64,000 nucleotides of DNA from Verrucomicrobiaceae bacterium (GCA_028293825.1 JAQGNY010000026.1:1-64000), one strand, 5' to 3'; positions 20,433 to 30,219 are shown, counted from the first letter of the stretch. Translations and numbers: made by a program. Notes: generated from the letters alone by a model not told the origin.

Positions 20433-21572
20433 ATGGAAACGTTAATGGAACGTGCAATGGCAACGACAAGTAAAGACAAAACGACACTTACCGAAAAAAA
20501 ACAACGCGCTAGCGTTACGCAAAACGACCCGCGCTGGGCAGCGCTTGTTGCACGCGATAAAAATATCGACGGCACATTTTTCTACTCGGTAAAAACCACC
20601 GGCGTTTATTGTCGCCCCTCGTGCAGCGCACGTTTAGCCCGCCCTGAAAATATCTCGTTCCACAATTCATGTGCGGAAGCTGAGCGCGCCGGCTTTCGTC
20701 CGTGCAAGCGCTGCCAACCGAATACACAAGCGCTGCATGAAAAAAATGCGGCTTTGGTTGCGAACGCTTGTCGTTTTATTGAAACCTCGGAAGACAGTCC
20801 GAGTCTCGCCGACTTAGCCGAGCGCGCCAATCTCAGCACCTACCATTTTCATCGTATGTTCAAACAAGTTACCGGGCTGACACCCAAGCAATACACCAAT
20901 GCACATCGCAACAATCGCGTGCGTGCGCAATTAACCGAAGGCAGTTCGGTAACCGATGCAATTATCGGCGCTGGCTACAACTCGAATAGCCGCTTCTACG
21001 AAAAATCCAATGCGGTACTGGGCATGACGCCGACGCGATATCGCGAGGGCGGCCAAAAAATCGATATTCACTTTGCCGTCGGCGAATGTTCGCTCGGTGC
21101 AATTTTAGTGGCGCAAAGCGCACAAGGCATTTGTGCAATTCTGCTCGACGATGACCCGCAGGTATTAGTCCGCGATTTGCAGGATCGCTTTCCCCACGCC
21201 AGCTTAATTGGCGGCGATAAAAACTTCGAAAAATTAATTGCTACGGTAATTGGTTTTGTCGAAGCACCAGCGCTCGGCCTCGAATTGCCGCTCGATGTGC
21301 GCGGCACTGCATTTCAACAACGCGTCTGGCAGGCATTGCGAGAAATCCCCGCCGGGCAAACAGCGAGTTACACCGATATCGCCAATCGCATCGGCTCACC
21401 AAAGGCAGTGCGCGCCGTCGCGGGCGCCTGCGCTGCGAATGCAATCGCGGTGGCGATTCCATGTCATCGTGTGGTGCGCAACGATGGCGGTATATCGGGC
21501 TATCGCTGGGGCGTGGAACGCAAGCGCACGTTACTCGAAAAAGAAAGTCGCAATCGAGAAACTCCGCAATGA
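20433..21572 (+). CDS. ada: Ada: methyl-sensing activator and O6-methylguanine-DNA methyltransferase
   Basis: Protein of 379 residues with all Ada parts in order: zinc domain with cysteines 60, 64, 91 and 94, the same spacing as E. coli C38/C42/C69/C72; AraC-type HTH (LADLAERANLSTYHFHRMFKQVTG); and methyltransferase with active Cys at about 344 in PCHR. Methylation of the first cysteine turns it into an activator. The first ATG (20433) has AGGAG seven bases upstream, so it is preferred to later in-frame ATGs. Its TGA overlaps the next ATG by four bases. Confidence 0.97.
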   Translation: METLMERAMATTSKDKTTLTEKKQRASVTQNDPRWAALVARDKNIDGTFFYSVKTTGVYCRPSCSARLARPENISFHNSCAEAERAGFRPCKRCQPNTQALHEKNAALVANACRFIETSEDSPSLADLAERANLSTYHFHRMFKQVTGLTPKQYTNAHRNNRVRAQLTEGSSVTDAIIGAGYNSNSRFYEKSNAVLGMTPTRYREGGQKIDIHFAVGECSLGAILVAQSAQGICAILLDDDPQVLVRDLQDRFPHASLIGGDKNFEKLIATVIGFVEAPALGLELPLDVRGTAFQQRVWQALREIPAGQTASYTDIANRIGSPKAVRAVAGACAANAIAVAIPCHRVVRNDGGISGYRWGVERKRTLLEKESRNRETPQ

Positions 21573-22315
21573 GCGGCGCACCAAAAATTATTTCTGACAA
21601 CGCGCTCGATCAAGTTGAAAGGCGCATTAAATCTATCGATTGGCAAGCACTTACCGCCGAACTAAATGCTCGTGGCAATGTAGTTCTTGAAAATATTATT
21701 TCGCATGATCAGTGCGATTTTTTACGAAAACTTTTTGCTGAAGATGAAATATTTCGCAGTCGTGTAAATATGGCTCAGCACGGCTACGGACGCGGCGAGT
21801 ATAAATATTTTAATTATCCGCTACCTGATATTGTCGCAGCCTTGCGCACTGCAATTTATCCGCACTTGGTGCCGGTTGCTAATCGCTGGTATGAGGCGAT
21901 GAATATTGATGTTAATTTTCCGGCAGCACATGCCGAATTTATTGCGCGCTGTCATGCGGCCGGCCAGCTAAGACCGACACCATTGTTATTGCAATACGGC
22001 GTCGATGATTACAATTGCTTGCATCAAGATTTATATGGCGAGCATGTATTCCCGCTGCAACTCGCAATTTTATTGTCCGCCCCGGAGCGCGATTTCAGCG
22101 GCGGCGAATTCGTGCTGACCGAGCAACGCCCACGCATACAATCGCGCCCTGAAGTAGTGAGATTGGAACAAGGTGACGCCGTTTTATTTGCCGTCAATCA
22201 ACGGCCGGTACAAGGCACGCGTGGCATTTATCGTGTTGCTATGCGTCACGGTGTTAGCCGTTTGCACTCAGGCCAGCGCCACACGCTCGGAATTATTTTT
22301 CATGACGCGAAATAA
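21569..22315 (+). CDS. 2OG-Fe(II) oxygenase of the Ada-linked family (Oxygenase-NA, DUF2086)
   Basis: Protein of 248 residues. It has an HxD iron motif at H152/D154 (LHQDLYGEH), a probable distal ligand H227 in RHGVS and the 2-oxoglutarate arginine about ten residues later at R237. The flanking sequence (HGYGRGEYKYFNYPLPD, GGEFVLTEQRPR) is that of Pfam Oxygenase-NA, proposed from its context with Ada to oxidise damaged nucleic acid. The ATG overlaps the ada stop (ATGA) and alkB starts 8 bases after its stop, so it belongs to the adaptive response. The substrate is not established to my knowledge. Confidence 0.9.
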   Translation: MSGAPKIISDNALDQVERRIKSIDWQALTAELNARGNVVLENIISHDQCDFLRKLFAEDEIFRSRVNMAQHGYGRGEYKYFNYPLPDIVAALRTAIYPHLVPVANRWYEAMNIDVNFPAAHAEFIARCHAAGQLRPTPLLLQYGVDDYNCLHQDLYGEHVFPLQLAILLSAPERDFSGGEFVLTEQRPRIQSRPEVVRLEQGDAVLFAVNQRPVQGTRGIYRVAMRHGVSRLHSGQRHTLGIIFHDAK

Positions 22316-22323
22316 TTACGGTT

Positions 22324-22965
22324 ATGACGCCCGATTTATTCGATAGCGATTTAACTCGACAACCGATCTGCGACGGCGCGGTACTGTTGCGTGGGTTTGT
22401 CACGCCACACACGACAGAAATTTTTGATGCAATTGCTACTATCGAAAATGTCGCACCGTTTCGCCATATGATCACGCCCGGCGGCTTTCGAATGTCGGTG
22501 GCGATGACCAATTGCGGCACATATGGCTGGAGCAGCGATCGCCGCGGTTATCGCTATGCGAGCACCGATCCACTTAGCGAAAAAAATTGGCCAGCAATGC
22601 CGGCATTATTTTTGGAGTTGGCGCAATCGGCCGCCGAGCAAGCGGGCTTCGTTGATTTCAAACCGGATTCATGTTTGATCAATCGCTATGAAATCGGCTC
22701 GCGTTTATCTTTACATCAAGATAAAAACGAACGCGATTTTTCCGCTCCGATTGTTTCGGTTTCTCTGGGTATTTCAGCACTATTTTTATTTGGCAGAGAG
22801 CAACGCAATATCAGACCGCTGCGCCTGCCGCTATCGCATGGCGATGTCGTAGTGTGGGGCGGCCCTGCGCGTTTGTATTACCACGGCATCGCGCCGCTGA
22901 AAATTGACACACACCCATTGACCGGCACACATCGTATCAATCTAACTTTTCGAAAAGTTGATTAA
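22324..22965 (+). CDS. alkB: Alkylated DNA repair dioxygenase AlkB
   Basis: Fe(II)/2-oxoglutarate enzyme that oxidatively removes methyl groups from 1-methyladenine and 3-methylcytosine. It has 213 residues. Iron ligands are H131, D133 and H187; the RxNxTxR motif that binds 2-oxoglutarate is at R204-R210. The segment MSVAMTNCG...GW with WPAMP matches E. coli AlkB. It is the last gene of ada-oxygenase-alkB. Confidence 0.97.
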   Translation: MTPDLFDSDLTRQPICDGAVLLRGFVTPHTTEIFDAIATIENVAPFRHMITPGGFRMSVAMTNCGTYGWSSDRRGYRYASTDPLSEKNWPAMPALFLELAQSAAEQAGFVDFKPDSCLINRYEIGSRLSLHQDKNERDFSAPIVSVSLGISALFLFGREQRNIRPLRLPLSHGDVVVWGGPARLYYHGIAPLKIDTHPLTGTHRINLTFRKVD

Positions 22966-23037
22966 GCACAGTCAATTAATCGCGACTGCCACAACAAATG
23001 TGTTAGCTCTTTTAACAGAGCAATTCGATGGCCTGCG

Positions 23038-23067
23038 TTGACACGACGTAATATCTCCACCCAAAAT
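23038..23067 (+). promoter_or_regulatory. Candidate promoter before the acetyltransferase gene
   Basis: Perfect TTGACA at 23038-23043, 18-bp spacer, CAAAAT at 23062-23067 (4 of 6). It lies in the AT-rich 189-bp gap after alkB, which has no other gene. Confidence 0.35.
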
Positions 23068-23154
23068 ACTATGCATCATTATTTTTATTCGCCCCACTGT
23101 ATTAATTTCCACTTCATTCCTGATATAAAAACTGCCGTACAACTGGAAGTTTCG

Positions 23155-24357
23155 ATGCCAGAATTAAGCAGCAACACGCAAAACAGCCACTTGGTGGAAA
23201 TCGCTTCTACGGGTGATAACCAGCGTGTGCATGCATCCGATAATGATAAAAAAAATGTCGCCAGTCCTTCGCTCAACACTTTCGTCACAAATGACTTACA
23301 TGTTCTCCCCACACAGCATGACAGCTGGGTTTCACCTGCTGAGAAATATTTAATACCTGAGCAACGGATAGCAATATTTACAATTAATACACCCGAGGTC
23401 GGACAGTACGATATTAAATTGGCTCGCACAGGTCGATATATCAAAAGACTCGGTATTATCGGCGCAGCTGAAACTGGTGAGCCGGCGGATTTTAATTGTT
23501 TAACGCAAATTGAATTGGCACAACTCGCCAAACAATTAGCAGCGCAACCGTTAGCGACTCAGCTACCGCGAGTCCCCGTTGCATCAGCAACTATTGCCGC
23601 ATTAAAAAATGCATTTGCCAGACGCGGCATCGTTGTTGTTCGCGAGGCGCTGGGTACACCGTCGATTGCGCTTGATGCGAGCTGGCGAGAGCCGCTCCTT
23701 AAATTTAACGCTGGCCGACGATCCGATATTCGTAGAGCGCAACGTCATGCGCACAAGTTAGGTGGCATTCATTTTGAGGTATACGAAAAATTAGACCACA
23801 AGGAATTAGACCGCTTATTGAATGAGGCTTATTCGGTCGAAGCAAAGGGCTGGAAAGGCGAAGCTCGCTCCGCTTTAGCTACTAATCCAAAACTAGGAAC
23901 TTTTTTTCGAGCGTATGCGCATGCAGCGATGCGAGCAGGAATTTTTCGCCTTATTTTTATGCGTATCGATGGGCGCGCAGTGGGGATGCAAATTGCTATT
24001 GAATGGCAACACAGTCTTTGGCTCATGAAAATTGGCTACGATGCAAACTATTCGCGCTGTTCACCAGGAAATCTTTTATTGCTCTATTCCATTGGTTACG
24101 CCGCACAACGCGGTCTTCGCTCTTACGAATTTTTCGGCGATCCGGCGCCGTGGATTAATAAGTGGGCTGCCTCCCTTAAACCACATGTGATCGTTCGCGC
24201 TTATCCGATTTCAATTCAAAGTGGAATGGCCCTGCTGCAAGATATTTATATATTTTCAAAAATGCGCGTGCTGCGCTGGTGGCAAAAATCTGTCGCGTCG
24301 ATAATTGCTCTTAACCTGATCGATAATTTTTTTCAGGCTTCTTTAATCAGCTGCTGA
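23155..24357 (+). CDS. CelD/FemAB-like GNAT-fold acetyltransferase
   Basis: Protein of 400 residues. The C-terminal half has the acyltransferase features of the CelD/BcsL group: FRLIFMRIDGRAVGMQI, LWLMKIGYDANYSRCSPGNLLL and the end motif RSYEFFGDPAPWINKWA. The N-terminal 60 residues are polar and probably disordered. The ATG at 23155 is chosen for its GGAAG site; an ATG-like start at 23038 would coincide with the -35 element. Base composition is clearly more AT-rich than the SUF or infB genes, suggesting recent acquisition or relaxed selection. Relatives often act in polysaccharide or cell-surface synthesis, but no such genes are adjacent. It stands alone. Confidence 0.72.
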   Translation: MPELSSNTQNSHLVEIASTGDNQRVHASDNDKKNVASPSLNTFVTNDLHVLPTQHDSWVSPAEKYLIPEQRIAIFTINTPEVGQYDIKLARTGRYIKRLGIIGAAETGEPADFNCLTQIELAQLAKQLAAQPLATQLPRVPVASATIAALKNAFARRGIVVVREALGTPSIALDASWREPLLKFNAGRRSDIRRAQRHAHKLGGIHFEVYEKLDHKELDRLLNEAYSVEAKGWKGEARSALATNPKLGTFFRAYAHAAMRAGIFRLIFMRIDGRAVGMQIAIEWQHSLWLMKIGYDANYSRCSPGNLLLLYSIGYAAQRGLRSYEFFGDPAPWINKWAASLKPHVIVRAYPISIQSGMALLQDIYIFSKMRVLRWWQKSVASIIALNLIDNFFQASLISC

Positions 24358-24443
24358 AGTACTCATGTGAATTTATAAATATATTTATGACGCCGCGCTC
24401 GGCGCTACAGAGAGGCTATCTTTTAAGGCGCTGCCGAATATTT

Positions 24444-25397
24444 TTAAATCTTAAAAACAATTCGCGCGCCGGAATCGCGCGACCACATAGCTTCGACATG
24501 TTCAAGCGCAACGGATTCCGTGTTGATTCGCAGCTTTAACGAATTCACTACCTGCATAAGACTTCCAACCGAACGTACCAACGCCAGTGTCGATAAACTA
24601 CCGAGACCGCTACCGACAATCTCAATGCCGCTGCTGCGCAATGTCGACGCCGAAAATGCGATGGATGCACCGCCGAGCGAACCGATATTTACAAAACGAA
24701 TACGTCGCGCGGCGTCGCCGCTGCCGTAACCTGCTGCGGCAAGAAAGAAAGCCTCTGCTGCCGGACCCCATACATAGTCGAGCACCACATCGACACCGCG
24801 CGCAATTTCTTGGCGAAATTGATCGGCCAATAAGGCAGATGATTGACTCAGCGATATAAATACATCGGCGCCGAGCGCAATTAATTCCGCTTCGCTCGCG
24901 GAATTTCGCGCCGTAGCAATCACGCGTTTTGCGCCGAGATGTTTTGCAATTTGAATAGCAAGCCGACCGGATACACCGTTTGCTCCATTAATTAATATCG
25001 ATTCGCCGGACTTAAATAAAACGCGCTCACTCAACGCAGCCCACGACGACATCGCCGGATTTGCAATCGCGGCGGCAGTAATATCATCGACATCATCGGG
25101 CAACGCTACCGTGTGAGCCGATTTCACCGCGACGCGTTCCGCCATTGCGCCAACGGGACCACGCGGAAATGCAAAATACACGCGCTCGCCATTGGCAAGA
25201 CGTCCAACGCCATCGGCGCCGGGTACAAACGGCGGCTCGCCGCTGGTGTAATGTTTTCCTGCCGCTTGCGCTCGCACCAATTGGCTTAGCGCTGCTGCAT
25301 GCACATCGACGATAACTTCATCGCCGAGCGCATGTGGTTCATCAAAATCACGATAGCGCGGCGGCACATCAAATGCTTCGACAACTGCTGCTTTCAT
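24444..25397 (-). CDS. MDR-family NADPH:quinone reductase-like oxidoreductase
   Basis: Medium-chain dehydrogenase of 317 residues without catalytic zinc ligands. The nucleotide site is ILINGANGVSGRLAIQIAKHLGAKRVIATAR. The ATG at 25397 (MKAAVVEAF) is canonical; a start at 25415 would add MVRKFK. The closest named groups are quinone oxidoreductases and enoyl reductases, but the substrate cannot be told. It is the last of a run of minus-strand genes and has no obvious partner. Confidence 0.8.
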   Translation of the reverse strand: MKAAVVEAFDVPPRYRDFDEPHALGDEVIVDVHAAALSQLVRAQAAGKHYTSGEPPFVPGADGVGRLANGERVYFAFPRGPVGAMAERVAVKSAHTVALPDDVDDITAAAIANPAMSSWAALSERVLFKSGESILINGANGVSGRLAIQIAKHLGAKRVIATARNSASEAELIALGADVFISLSQSSALLADQFRQEIARGVDVVLDYVWGPAAEAFFLAAAGYGSGDAARRIRFVNIGSLGGASIAFSASTLRSSGIEIVGSGLGSLSTLALVRSVGSLMQVVNSLKLRINTESVALEHVEAMWSRDSGARIVFKI

Positions 25398-25454
25398 TTT
25401 AAATTTCCGCACCAATTAATAAGATTAAAAAATTTTATTGTTTGGATCGACAGC

Positions 25455-26324
25455 TTAAAGCGCGGTGGCTTTCGAAAAAGTGTCGCAGGATTTTATCGAG
25501 CCTGTTTCCAAGCCACGTCGAAACCAACGCACGCGCTGCTCCGCCGTGCCATGGGTAAACGATTCGGGCACCGCGTAACCGCGCGCTTGTTTTTGCAAGG
25601 TATCGTCGCCGATTGCGGTCGCCGCTTTCAGTGCTTCTTCAACATCGCCTTGCTCCAACACGTGACGCGCACGATCGGCGTGATTTGCCCACAGCCCTGC
25701 AAAACAATCCGCCTGCAACTCTAAACGTACCGACAGCGCATTCGATTTCGCCGCTGTCGCACGCTCACGCGCATGCTGCACTTTGGTGGATATGCCCAGC
25801 AAATTTTGCACGTGATGGCCGACCTCGTGCGCAATAACATAGGCCTGTGCAAAATCGCCGGGCGCATGAAAACGATTTTGCAATTCATCGTAAAAAGCCA
25901 GATCGATGTAAACCTTTTCATCACCAGGACAATAAAACGGTCCCATCGCCGCCGCGCCCATGCCGCAGGCTGTGGGATAACTGCCGGAAAATAAAACGAG
26001 TTTAGGATCGCGATATTGTTTGCCCTGCGCGGCGAAAATCGCCTGCCATGTATCTTCCGTGTCCGCCAATACCATCGATACAAAATGCGCTTGTGCATCG
26101 CTTGCAGGCGGTGCCGCAGCCGGCTCGTTGTCGACCGCTTGTTGTTGCGCTTGACTGGCGCCTTGCAACACCACATTGGGATCGATGCCGAAATACCACG
26201 CCGCCAAGGCCAGCACGATAGTGCCAATGCCAATACCGCCGCGCCCGCCTAAACCTAAACGACGCCCGGATTGACCGCGCCGATCTTCAACGTTTTCACT
26301 TTCACGACCATCTTCGAAGCGCAT
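25455..26324 (-). CDS. ypfJ: Putative neutral zinc metallopeptidase, YpfJ type
   Basis: Protein of 289 residues with a charged N-terminus (MRFEDGRESENVEDRRG, typical of YpfJ), one membrane helix near 29-46, and an exported domain with HEVGHH at 166-171 and a likely third zinc ligand E202 in LELQADCFAG. Substrates are unknown in this family. Confidence 0.92.
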   Translation of the reverse strand: MRFEDGRESENVEDRRGQSGRRLGLGGRGGIGIGTIVLALAAWYFGIDPNVVLQGASQAQQQAVDNEPAAAPPASDAQAHFVSMVLADTEDTWQAIFAAQGKQYRDPKLVLFSGSYPTACGMGAAAMGPFYCPGDEKVYIDLAFYDELQNRFHAPGDFAQAYVIAHEVGHHVQNLLGISTKVQHARERATAAKSNALSVRLELQADCFAGLWANHADRARHVLEQGDVEEALKAATAIGDDTLQKQARGYAVPESFTHGTAEQRVRWFRRGLETGSIKSCDTFSKATAL

Positions 26325-26416
26325 AAGATTTCTCCTTAATGATTGCGAAATTTTTTAATTCTTTAAATGCACGCACTTGTGGAAATTTTATCGAAGCTTT
26401 TTCTGAAGAATTTAAA

Positions 26417-27622
26417 TTAAATAATTCCGTCCGCACGTAACACGTCTTGCTCCGTTGCACTCAGTTGCAACAGCGTCGAAAAAATTTCTGCGTTGTGGCT
26501 ACCGATCGCCGGCCCGGTCCAGTCCGTGCGTCCCGGAGTTTCACTCAAGCGCGGTGCAATCGCAGGAATCGTTAACGGCTTGCCGTTGACAACAAACTCT
26601 TCAAACAACTCGCGCGCACGAAAATGCGGATCTTGGAGCATATCGGCGACGTTATAAATCGGACCGACTGGCACTTGCGCCGCATCGAGCAGCGCAATGA
26701 CCTGCGGTGCCGTTAAACCTGCACACCAATGTGCAATGGCGGCATCAATTGCAGTTTCATTTTTTACGCGACCGGGATTGTGCTCGAGCTCGACATCGTC
26801 TGCCATATCGGCACGACCGATAGTACGCATCAGGCGTTTAAAAATTGAATCGCCGTTGCCGCCGATTACCACATATTTTTCGTCGTTGCAGCGATAGGTA
26901 TTGGTTGGAACGATGCCGGTCACCGTGGTGCCGGAGGGTTCGCGAATAATACCGGCGCCGGAATATTCGGGCACGACTGCTTCTAACAAATTAAACATCG
27001 ATTCGACAATCGCGACATCGACCACCTGCCCCGCCTGTCCCGGTTGTTTACGCGCCAACAACGCGAAGGCGATACCGAGCACGGCGTGCAATGCGGCGAT
27101 GGTATCGCCAATACTCAAATTAGGACGCACCGGCGCCTCACCGGGATAACCGTTCACGTAGCGAAAGCCACTCATGCCTTCGCACACCGAAGCAAAACCC
27201 GGCTTCTGCGCATACGGTCCGGTTTGGCCATAGCCGCTGATGCGCGCATAAATTAATTCGGGGTTAATTATTTTTATATCTTCTGGGCCCAGCTGCCATT
27301 CTTCCATTACACCGGGCCGAAAATTTTCAACAATGACATCGCATTGTTTAGCGAGATCGCGCACTAGCTCGCGCCCGCGCGCCTGCTTTAAATCGATAGT
27401 GATACATTTTTTATTGCGACCGACACTATGCCACCACAGCGATGAACCATCGCGCACCACGCGCCATTGTCGAATTGGATCGCCTTTCAACGGCGGCTCT
27501 ACTTTAATCACTTCCGCACCGAAATAGGCGAGCACCGAGCCGGTGAACGGTCCAGCAATTAATTGTCCGAGCTCGAGCACACGGATGCCATCGAGCGGTC
27601 TTGCAGAATTTTTAGCGGCCAT
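26417..27622 (-). CDS. CaiB/BaiF family CoA transferase
   Basis: Type III CoA transferase of 401 residues. Family marks are RVLELGQLIAGPFTGSVLAYFGAEVIKVEPP at the N-terminus and the conserved Asp region ENFRPGVMEEW downstream. The acyl substrate cannot be deduced, as no other acyl-CoA pathway gene is adjacent. It starts 19 bases after the TPR gene's stop, so they may be one transcript. Confidence 0.87.
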   Translation of the reverse strand: MAAKNSARPLDGIRVLELGQLIAGPFTGSVLAYFGAEVIKVEPPLKGDPIRQWRVVRDGSSLWWHSVGRNKKCITIDLKQARGRELVRDLAKQCDVIVENFRPGVMEEWQLGPEDIKIINPELIYARISGYGQTGPYAQKPGFASVCEGMSGFRYVNGYPGEAPVRPNLSIGDTIAALHAVLGIAFALLARKQPGQAGQVVDVAIVESMFNLLEAVVPEYSGAGIIREPSGTTVTGIVPTNTYRCNDEKYVVIGGNGDSIFKRLMRTIGRADMADDVELEHNPGRVKNETAIDAAIAHWCAGLTAPQVIALLDAAQVPVGPIYNVADMLQDPHFRARELFEEFVVNGKPLTIPAIAPRLSETPGRTDWTGPAIGSHNAEIFSTLLQLSATEQDVLRADGII

Positions 27623-27641
27623 ACGTTTTCAATTTAATAAT

Positions 27642-28295
27642 TTAGTGAGTTTCAGTTTTTAATTTTTCATTGAGCTCGCGAATTTCGCGTTGACGAATGG
27701 CGACAGGCAGCGATTGTTCGGGTGGATATGGCGGTACTGCATTGAGCGCGCGCTCGATGTAAACCCGCGAGCGTGCAAAGTCACCTTGGTCATACAGAAA
27801 TTTTGCGTAAAAATAATTTGTGTTCATTCCATCCGGCGCGACCGTCACGCCTTTTTGCAATAATTCGTCCGCTTTCTTTTTATCGCCGAACGCCAACGGC
27901 CAACCCGGTACGCGCGCATAAAGCGTTCCCAACACGCCATAGGCATAGCCGTCCTCCGCGTTGGGATTAAGCGCCAGTGCTTTTTCAACATGCGCGCGAC
28001 ATTCTTTAACAAGACCGAGCGCCGTTAATTTACTCTCGACTTCCGCCAGCGAGCAGCGCACCACGCCCGCCCATAAATAACTGTCCGCCTGCTCCGGATA
28101 TTTTTGCGTTAATTCATCGGCTGTTTTTAACAGTGCGGTCAATTGCGTTTTACGTTCATCGCCGCTGGCTTCATAACGTGCGCCCGCCCAACTTTGTGCA
28201 AAGTCGCGTAAATCTTCTTCAAAGTCCGCGCGGGCTGGGCCGGTAAGCATTTGGATAGCGATGCCGATGAGTAATAGCGTCGATTTACGCAACAT
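27642..28295 (-). CDS. Exported TPR-like protein
   Basis: Protein of 217 residues with a signal peptide of about 24 residues (ending PARA) and degenerate tetratricopeptide repeats (AHVEKALALNPNAEDGYAYG, ADELLQKGVTVAPDGMNTNY, SRVYIERALNAVPP). It is probably periplasmic. The ATG at 28295 has GAGGAA upstream, preferred over 28319. Partner and function are unknown. It diverges from pldA. Confidence 0.75.
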   Translation of the reverse strand: MLRKSTLLLIGIAIQMLTGPARADFEEDLRDFAQSWAGARYEASGDERKTQLTALLKTADELTQKYPEQADSYLWAGVVRCSLAEVESKLTALGLVKECRAHVEKALALNPNAEDGYAYGVLGTLYARVPGWPLAFGDKKKADELLQKGVTVAPDGMNTNYFYAKFLYDQGDFARSRVYIERALNAVPPYPPEQSLPVAIRQREIRELNEKLKTETH

Positions 28296-28430
28296 GGAGA
28301 TTTCCTCGCGGCATTGCATTTTTTTACATTATGCCCGCATTGTTGATCATCGCTTCACCGTTGCCAAGCGCAATTGGCCGCAGTGAAAAAAGTCCGTACA
28401 CTCGCAGGCTGCGATCGGGAGAATATGTGA

Positions 28431-29486
28431 ATGAGCAAACAGTACGGGCTCATAGGTAATGCACTAGCGGGACTCGTCGCAAGCGCTGTCACAAGCAATG
28501 TGGCGCTGGCGGACAGCATGGACGAGTGCTTATTGCACGCCGTGCAATCGGCCACTGTTGCAACCACAGTTGGTGAGCTGCGCACCTTGTGCGAACAGCG
28601 GCCTGCGCAAACACCGAACGAGTCGCCGGTAGTGGCGACCGAAAATGCAGCGGCGGATGCCGCGCAGGCAAAAGGCGTGGTTGAAAAACGCCTCGCGCTG
28701 GAACGTTACAGTCACGACAATCCGTTCGTACTGACGCCGCACCGCCCTAATTATTTGTTACCGATTAGTTACAGCACGAGCCCAAATCAAGCGCTGTTTA
28801 AACAGTTCGACGACGGTCAATTGCAACACACCGAAGTTGAGTTTCAGTTGAGTTTGAAAGTTTTGGTGGCGGAAAACTTGCTCGGCGATAACGGTCATTT
28901 ATCTTTCGCGTATACCAATCATTCGTTCTGGCAGGCGTATAACCGCGAGATATCCGCTGCGTTTCGCGAGACCGATCACGAACCGGAATTGATTTTCACG
29001 CTGGAAAACGACACCAATTTATTCGGCATGCGCAATTCGGCGAATCAATTTATTTTTAATCATCAATCGAACGGCCGCGGCAACGAGCTTTCACGCAGCT
29101 GGAATCGGGTGATGCTGAACAGCGTGTGGGAAAAAGATAATTTCGTCCTGTCGGCAATGCCGTGGTACCGCATTCCCGAAGATAAAAAGAAAGATCCCAA
29201 CGATGCCAGCGGCGACGACAATCCCGACATTGAAAAATATCTCGGTAATTTCGAGTTGCGCGGTATTTATCAAGTCGAGCACGGACAGACTATCAGCTTG
29301 ATGGTGCGCAACAATCTGCGCAGCGATAATTACGGTGCGTTCGAGGCGGCTTATAGTTTTCCGATTGGCGGCACCAAGTTAAAAGGTTATGTGAAATATT
29401 TTAATGGCTACGGCGAGAGCCTGATCGATTACAACCATCGCACGCAAAGTTTTGGTCTCGGTTTTTTAATCAGCGATTGGCTGTAA
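28431..29486 (+). CDS. pldA: Outer membrane phospholipase A1
   Basis: Beta-barrel enzyme hydrolysing phospholipids in the outer leaflet of the outer membrane. It has 351 residues with a signal peptide ending near ALA-27. An extra region of about 70 residues (28-97) lies before the barrel. The catalytic site is intact: H211 and S213 in FNHQSNGRG and N225, with the 12-residue Ser-Asn spacing of E. coli OMPLA. Even short strands and a final aromatic-rich strand fit a barrel. Confidence 0.93.
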   Translation: MSKQYGLIGNALAGLVASAVTSNVALADSMDECLLHAVQSATVATTVGELRTLCEQRPAQTPNESPVVATENAAADAAQAKGVVEKRLALERYSHDNPFVLTPHRPNYLLPISYSTSPNQALFKQFDDGQLQHTEVEFQLSLKVLVAENLLGDNGHLSFAYTNHSFWQAYNREISAAFRETDHEPELIFTLENDTNLFGMRNSANQFIFNHQSNGRGNELSRSWNRVMLNSVWEKDNFVLSAMPWYRIPEDKKKDPNDASGDDNPDIEKYLGNFELRGIYQVEHGQTISLMVRNNLRSDNYGAFEAAYSFPIGGTKLKGYVKYFNGYGESLIDYNHRTQSFGLGFLISDWL

Positions 29487-29514
29487 AAATAATTTATCCG
29501 CAGCGGAAATTTTT

Positions 29515-30219
29515 ATGAGCAAGGTACTTGTCATTACCGGCGCCAGCCGCGGCATTGGTTTCGCGACGGCGCAGCTGTTTGCGGAAAAAGATTTTACGAT
29601 TTTTAATTTATCGCGCTCGCCTTCGTCAGCTGCCAACATTCATAACGTCGAAGTTGATTTTGGCGGCAACGATTGGCAGAGCACCGTCACATCGACGCTG
29701 CTACCAGCCATTGCGAAGGCCGAACAAGTAGTGCTGGTGCACAACGCTGCGGCGAATATTCGCGACTCGCTGCTGGAATTTTCCGTTGACGATTTTCGGC
29801 GCGTGCTGGAAATAAATTTGGTAGCGCCCGCGCAGTTAAGTCATCTCTTGTTGCCGCAGATGCGCGCCGGCTCATCGATTATTTACGTGGGTTCGACGCT
29901 CGGCGAAATCGCAGTGCCGAACAGCTGCGCGTATGTCACGTCGAAACATGCATTAATCGGGTTGATGCGTTCGACCTGCCAGGATCTTGCCGGCACCGGC
30001 GTTCACACCGCCTGCGTCTGCCCCGGTTTTACCGATACTGAAATGCTGCGCCAGCATGTCGGCAACAGTGAAGAAGTTTTGCAATCGCTCGCTGCTGGCG
30101 TAACGCAAAAACGGTTGATTCAACCAAGCGAAATCGCGCGCACTGTTTATTTTTGTGCGGATAACGCCGTTATCAGTGGCGCAGTTATTCACGCCAATCT
30201 CGGCCAAATCCAATCGTAA
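29515..30219 (+). CDS. Short-chain dehydrogenase/reductase
   Basis: Classical SDR of 234 residues: TGASRGIG at 8-15, NAA motif (VLVHNAAANIRD) and the catalytic Ser/Tyr/Lys (IIYVGS, YVTSK). The substrate is unknown. It lies 28 bases after pldA on the same strand and ends in a terminator. Confidence 0.85.
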   Translation: MSKVLVITGASRGIGFATAQLFAEKDFTIFNLSRSPSSAANIHNVEVDFGGNDWQSTVTSTLLPAIAKAEQVVLVHNAAANIRDSLLEFSVDDFRRVLEINLVAPAQLSHLLLPQMRAGSSIIYVGSTLGEIAVPNSCAYVTSKHALIGLMRSTCQDLAGTGVHTACVCPGFTDTEMLRQHVGNSEEVLQSLAAGVTQKRLIQPSEIARTVYFCADNAVISGAVIHANLGQIQS

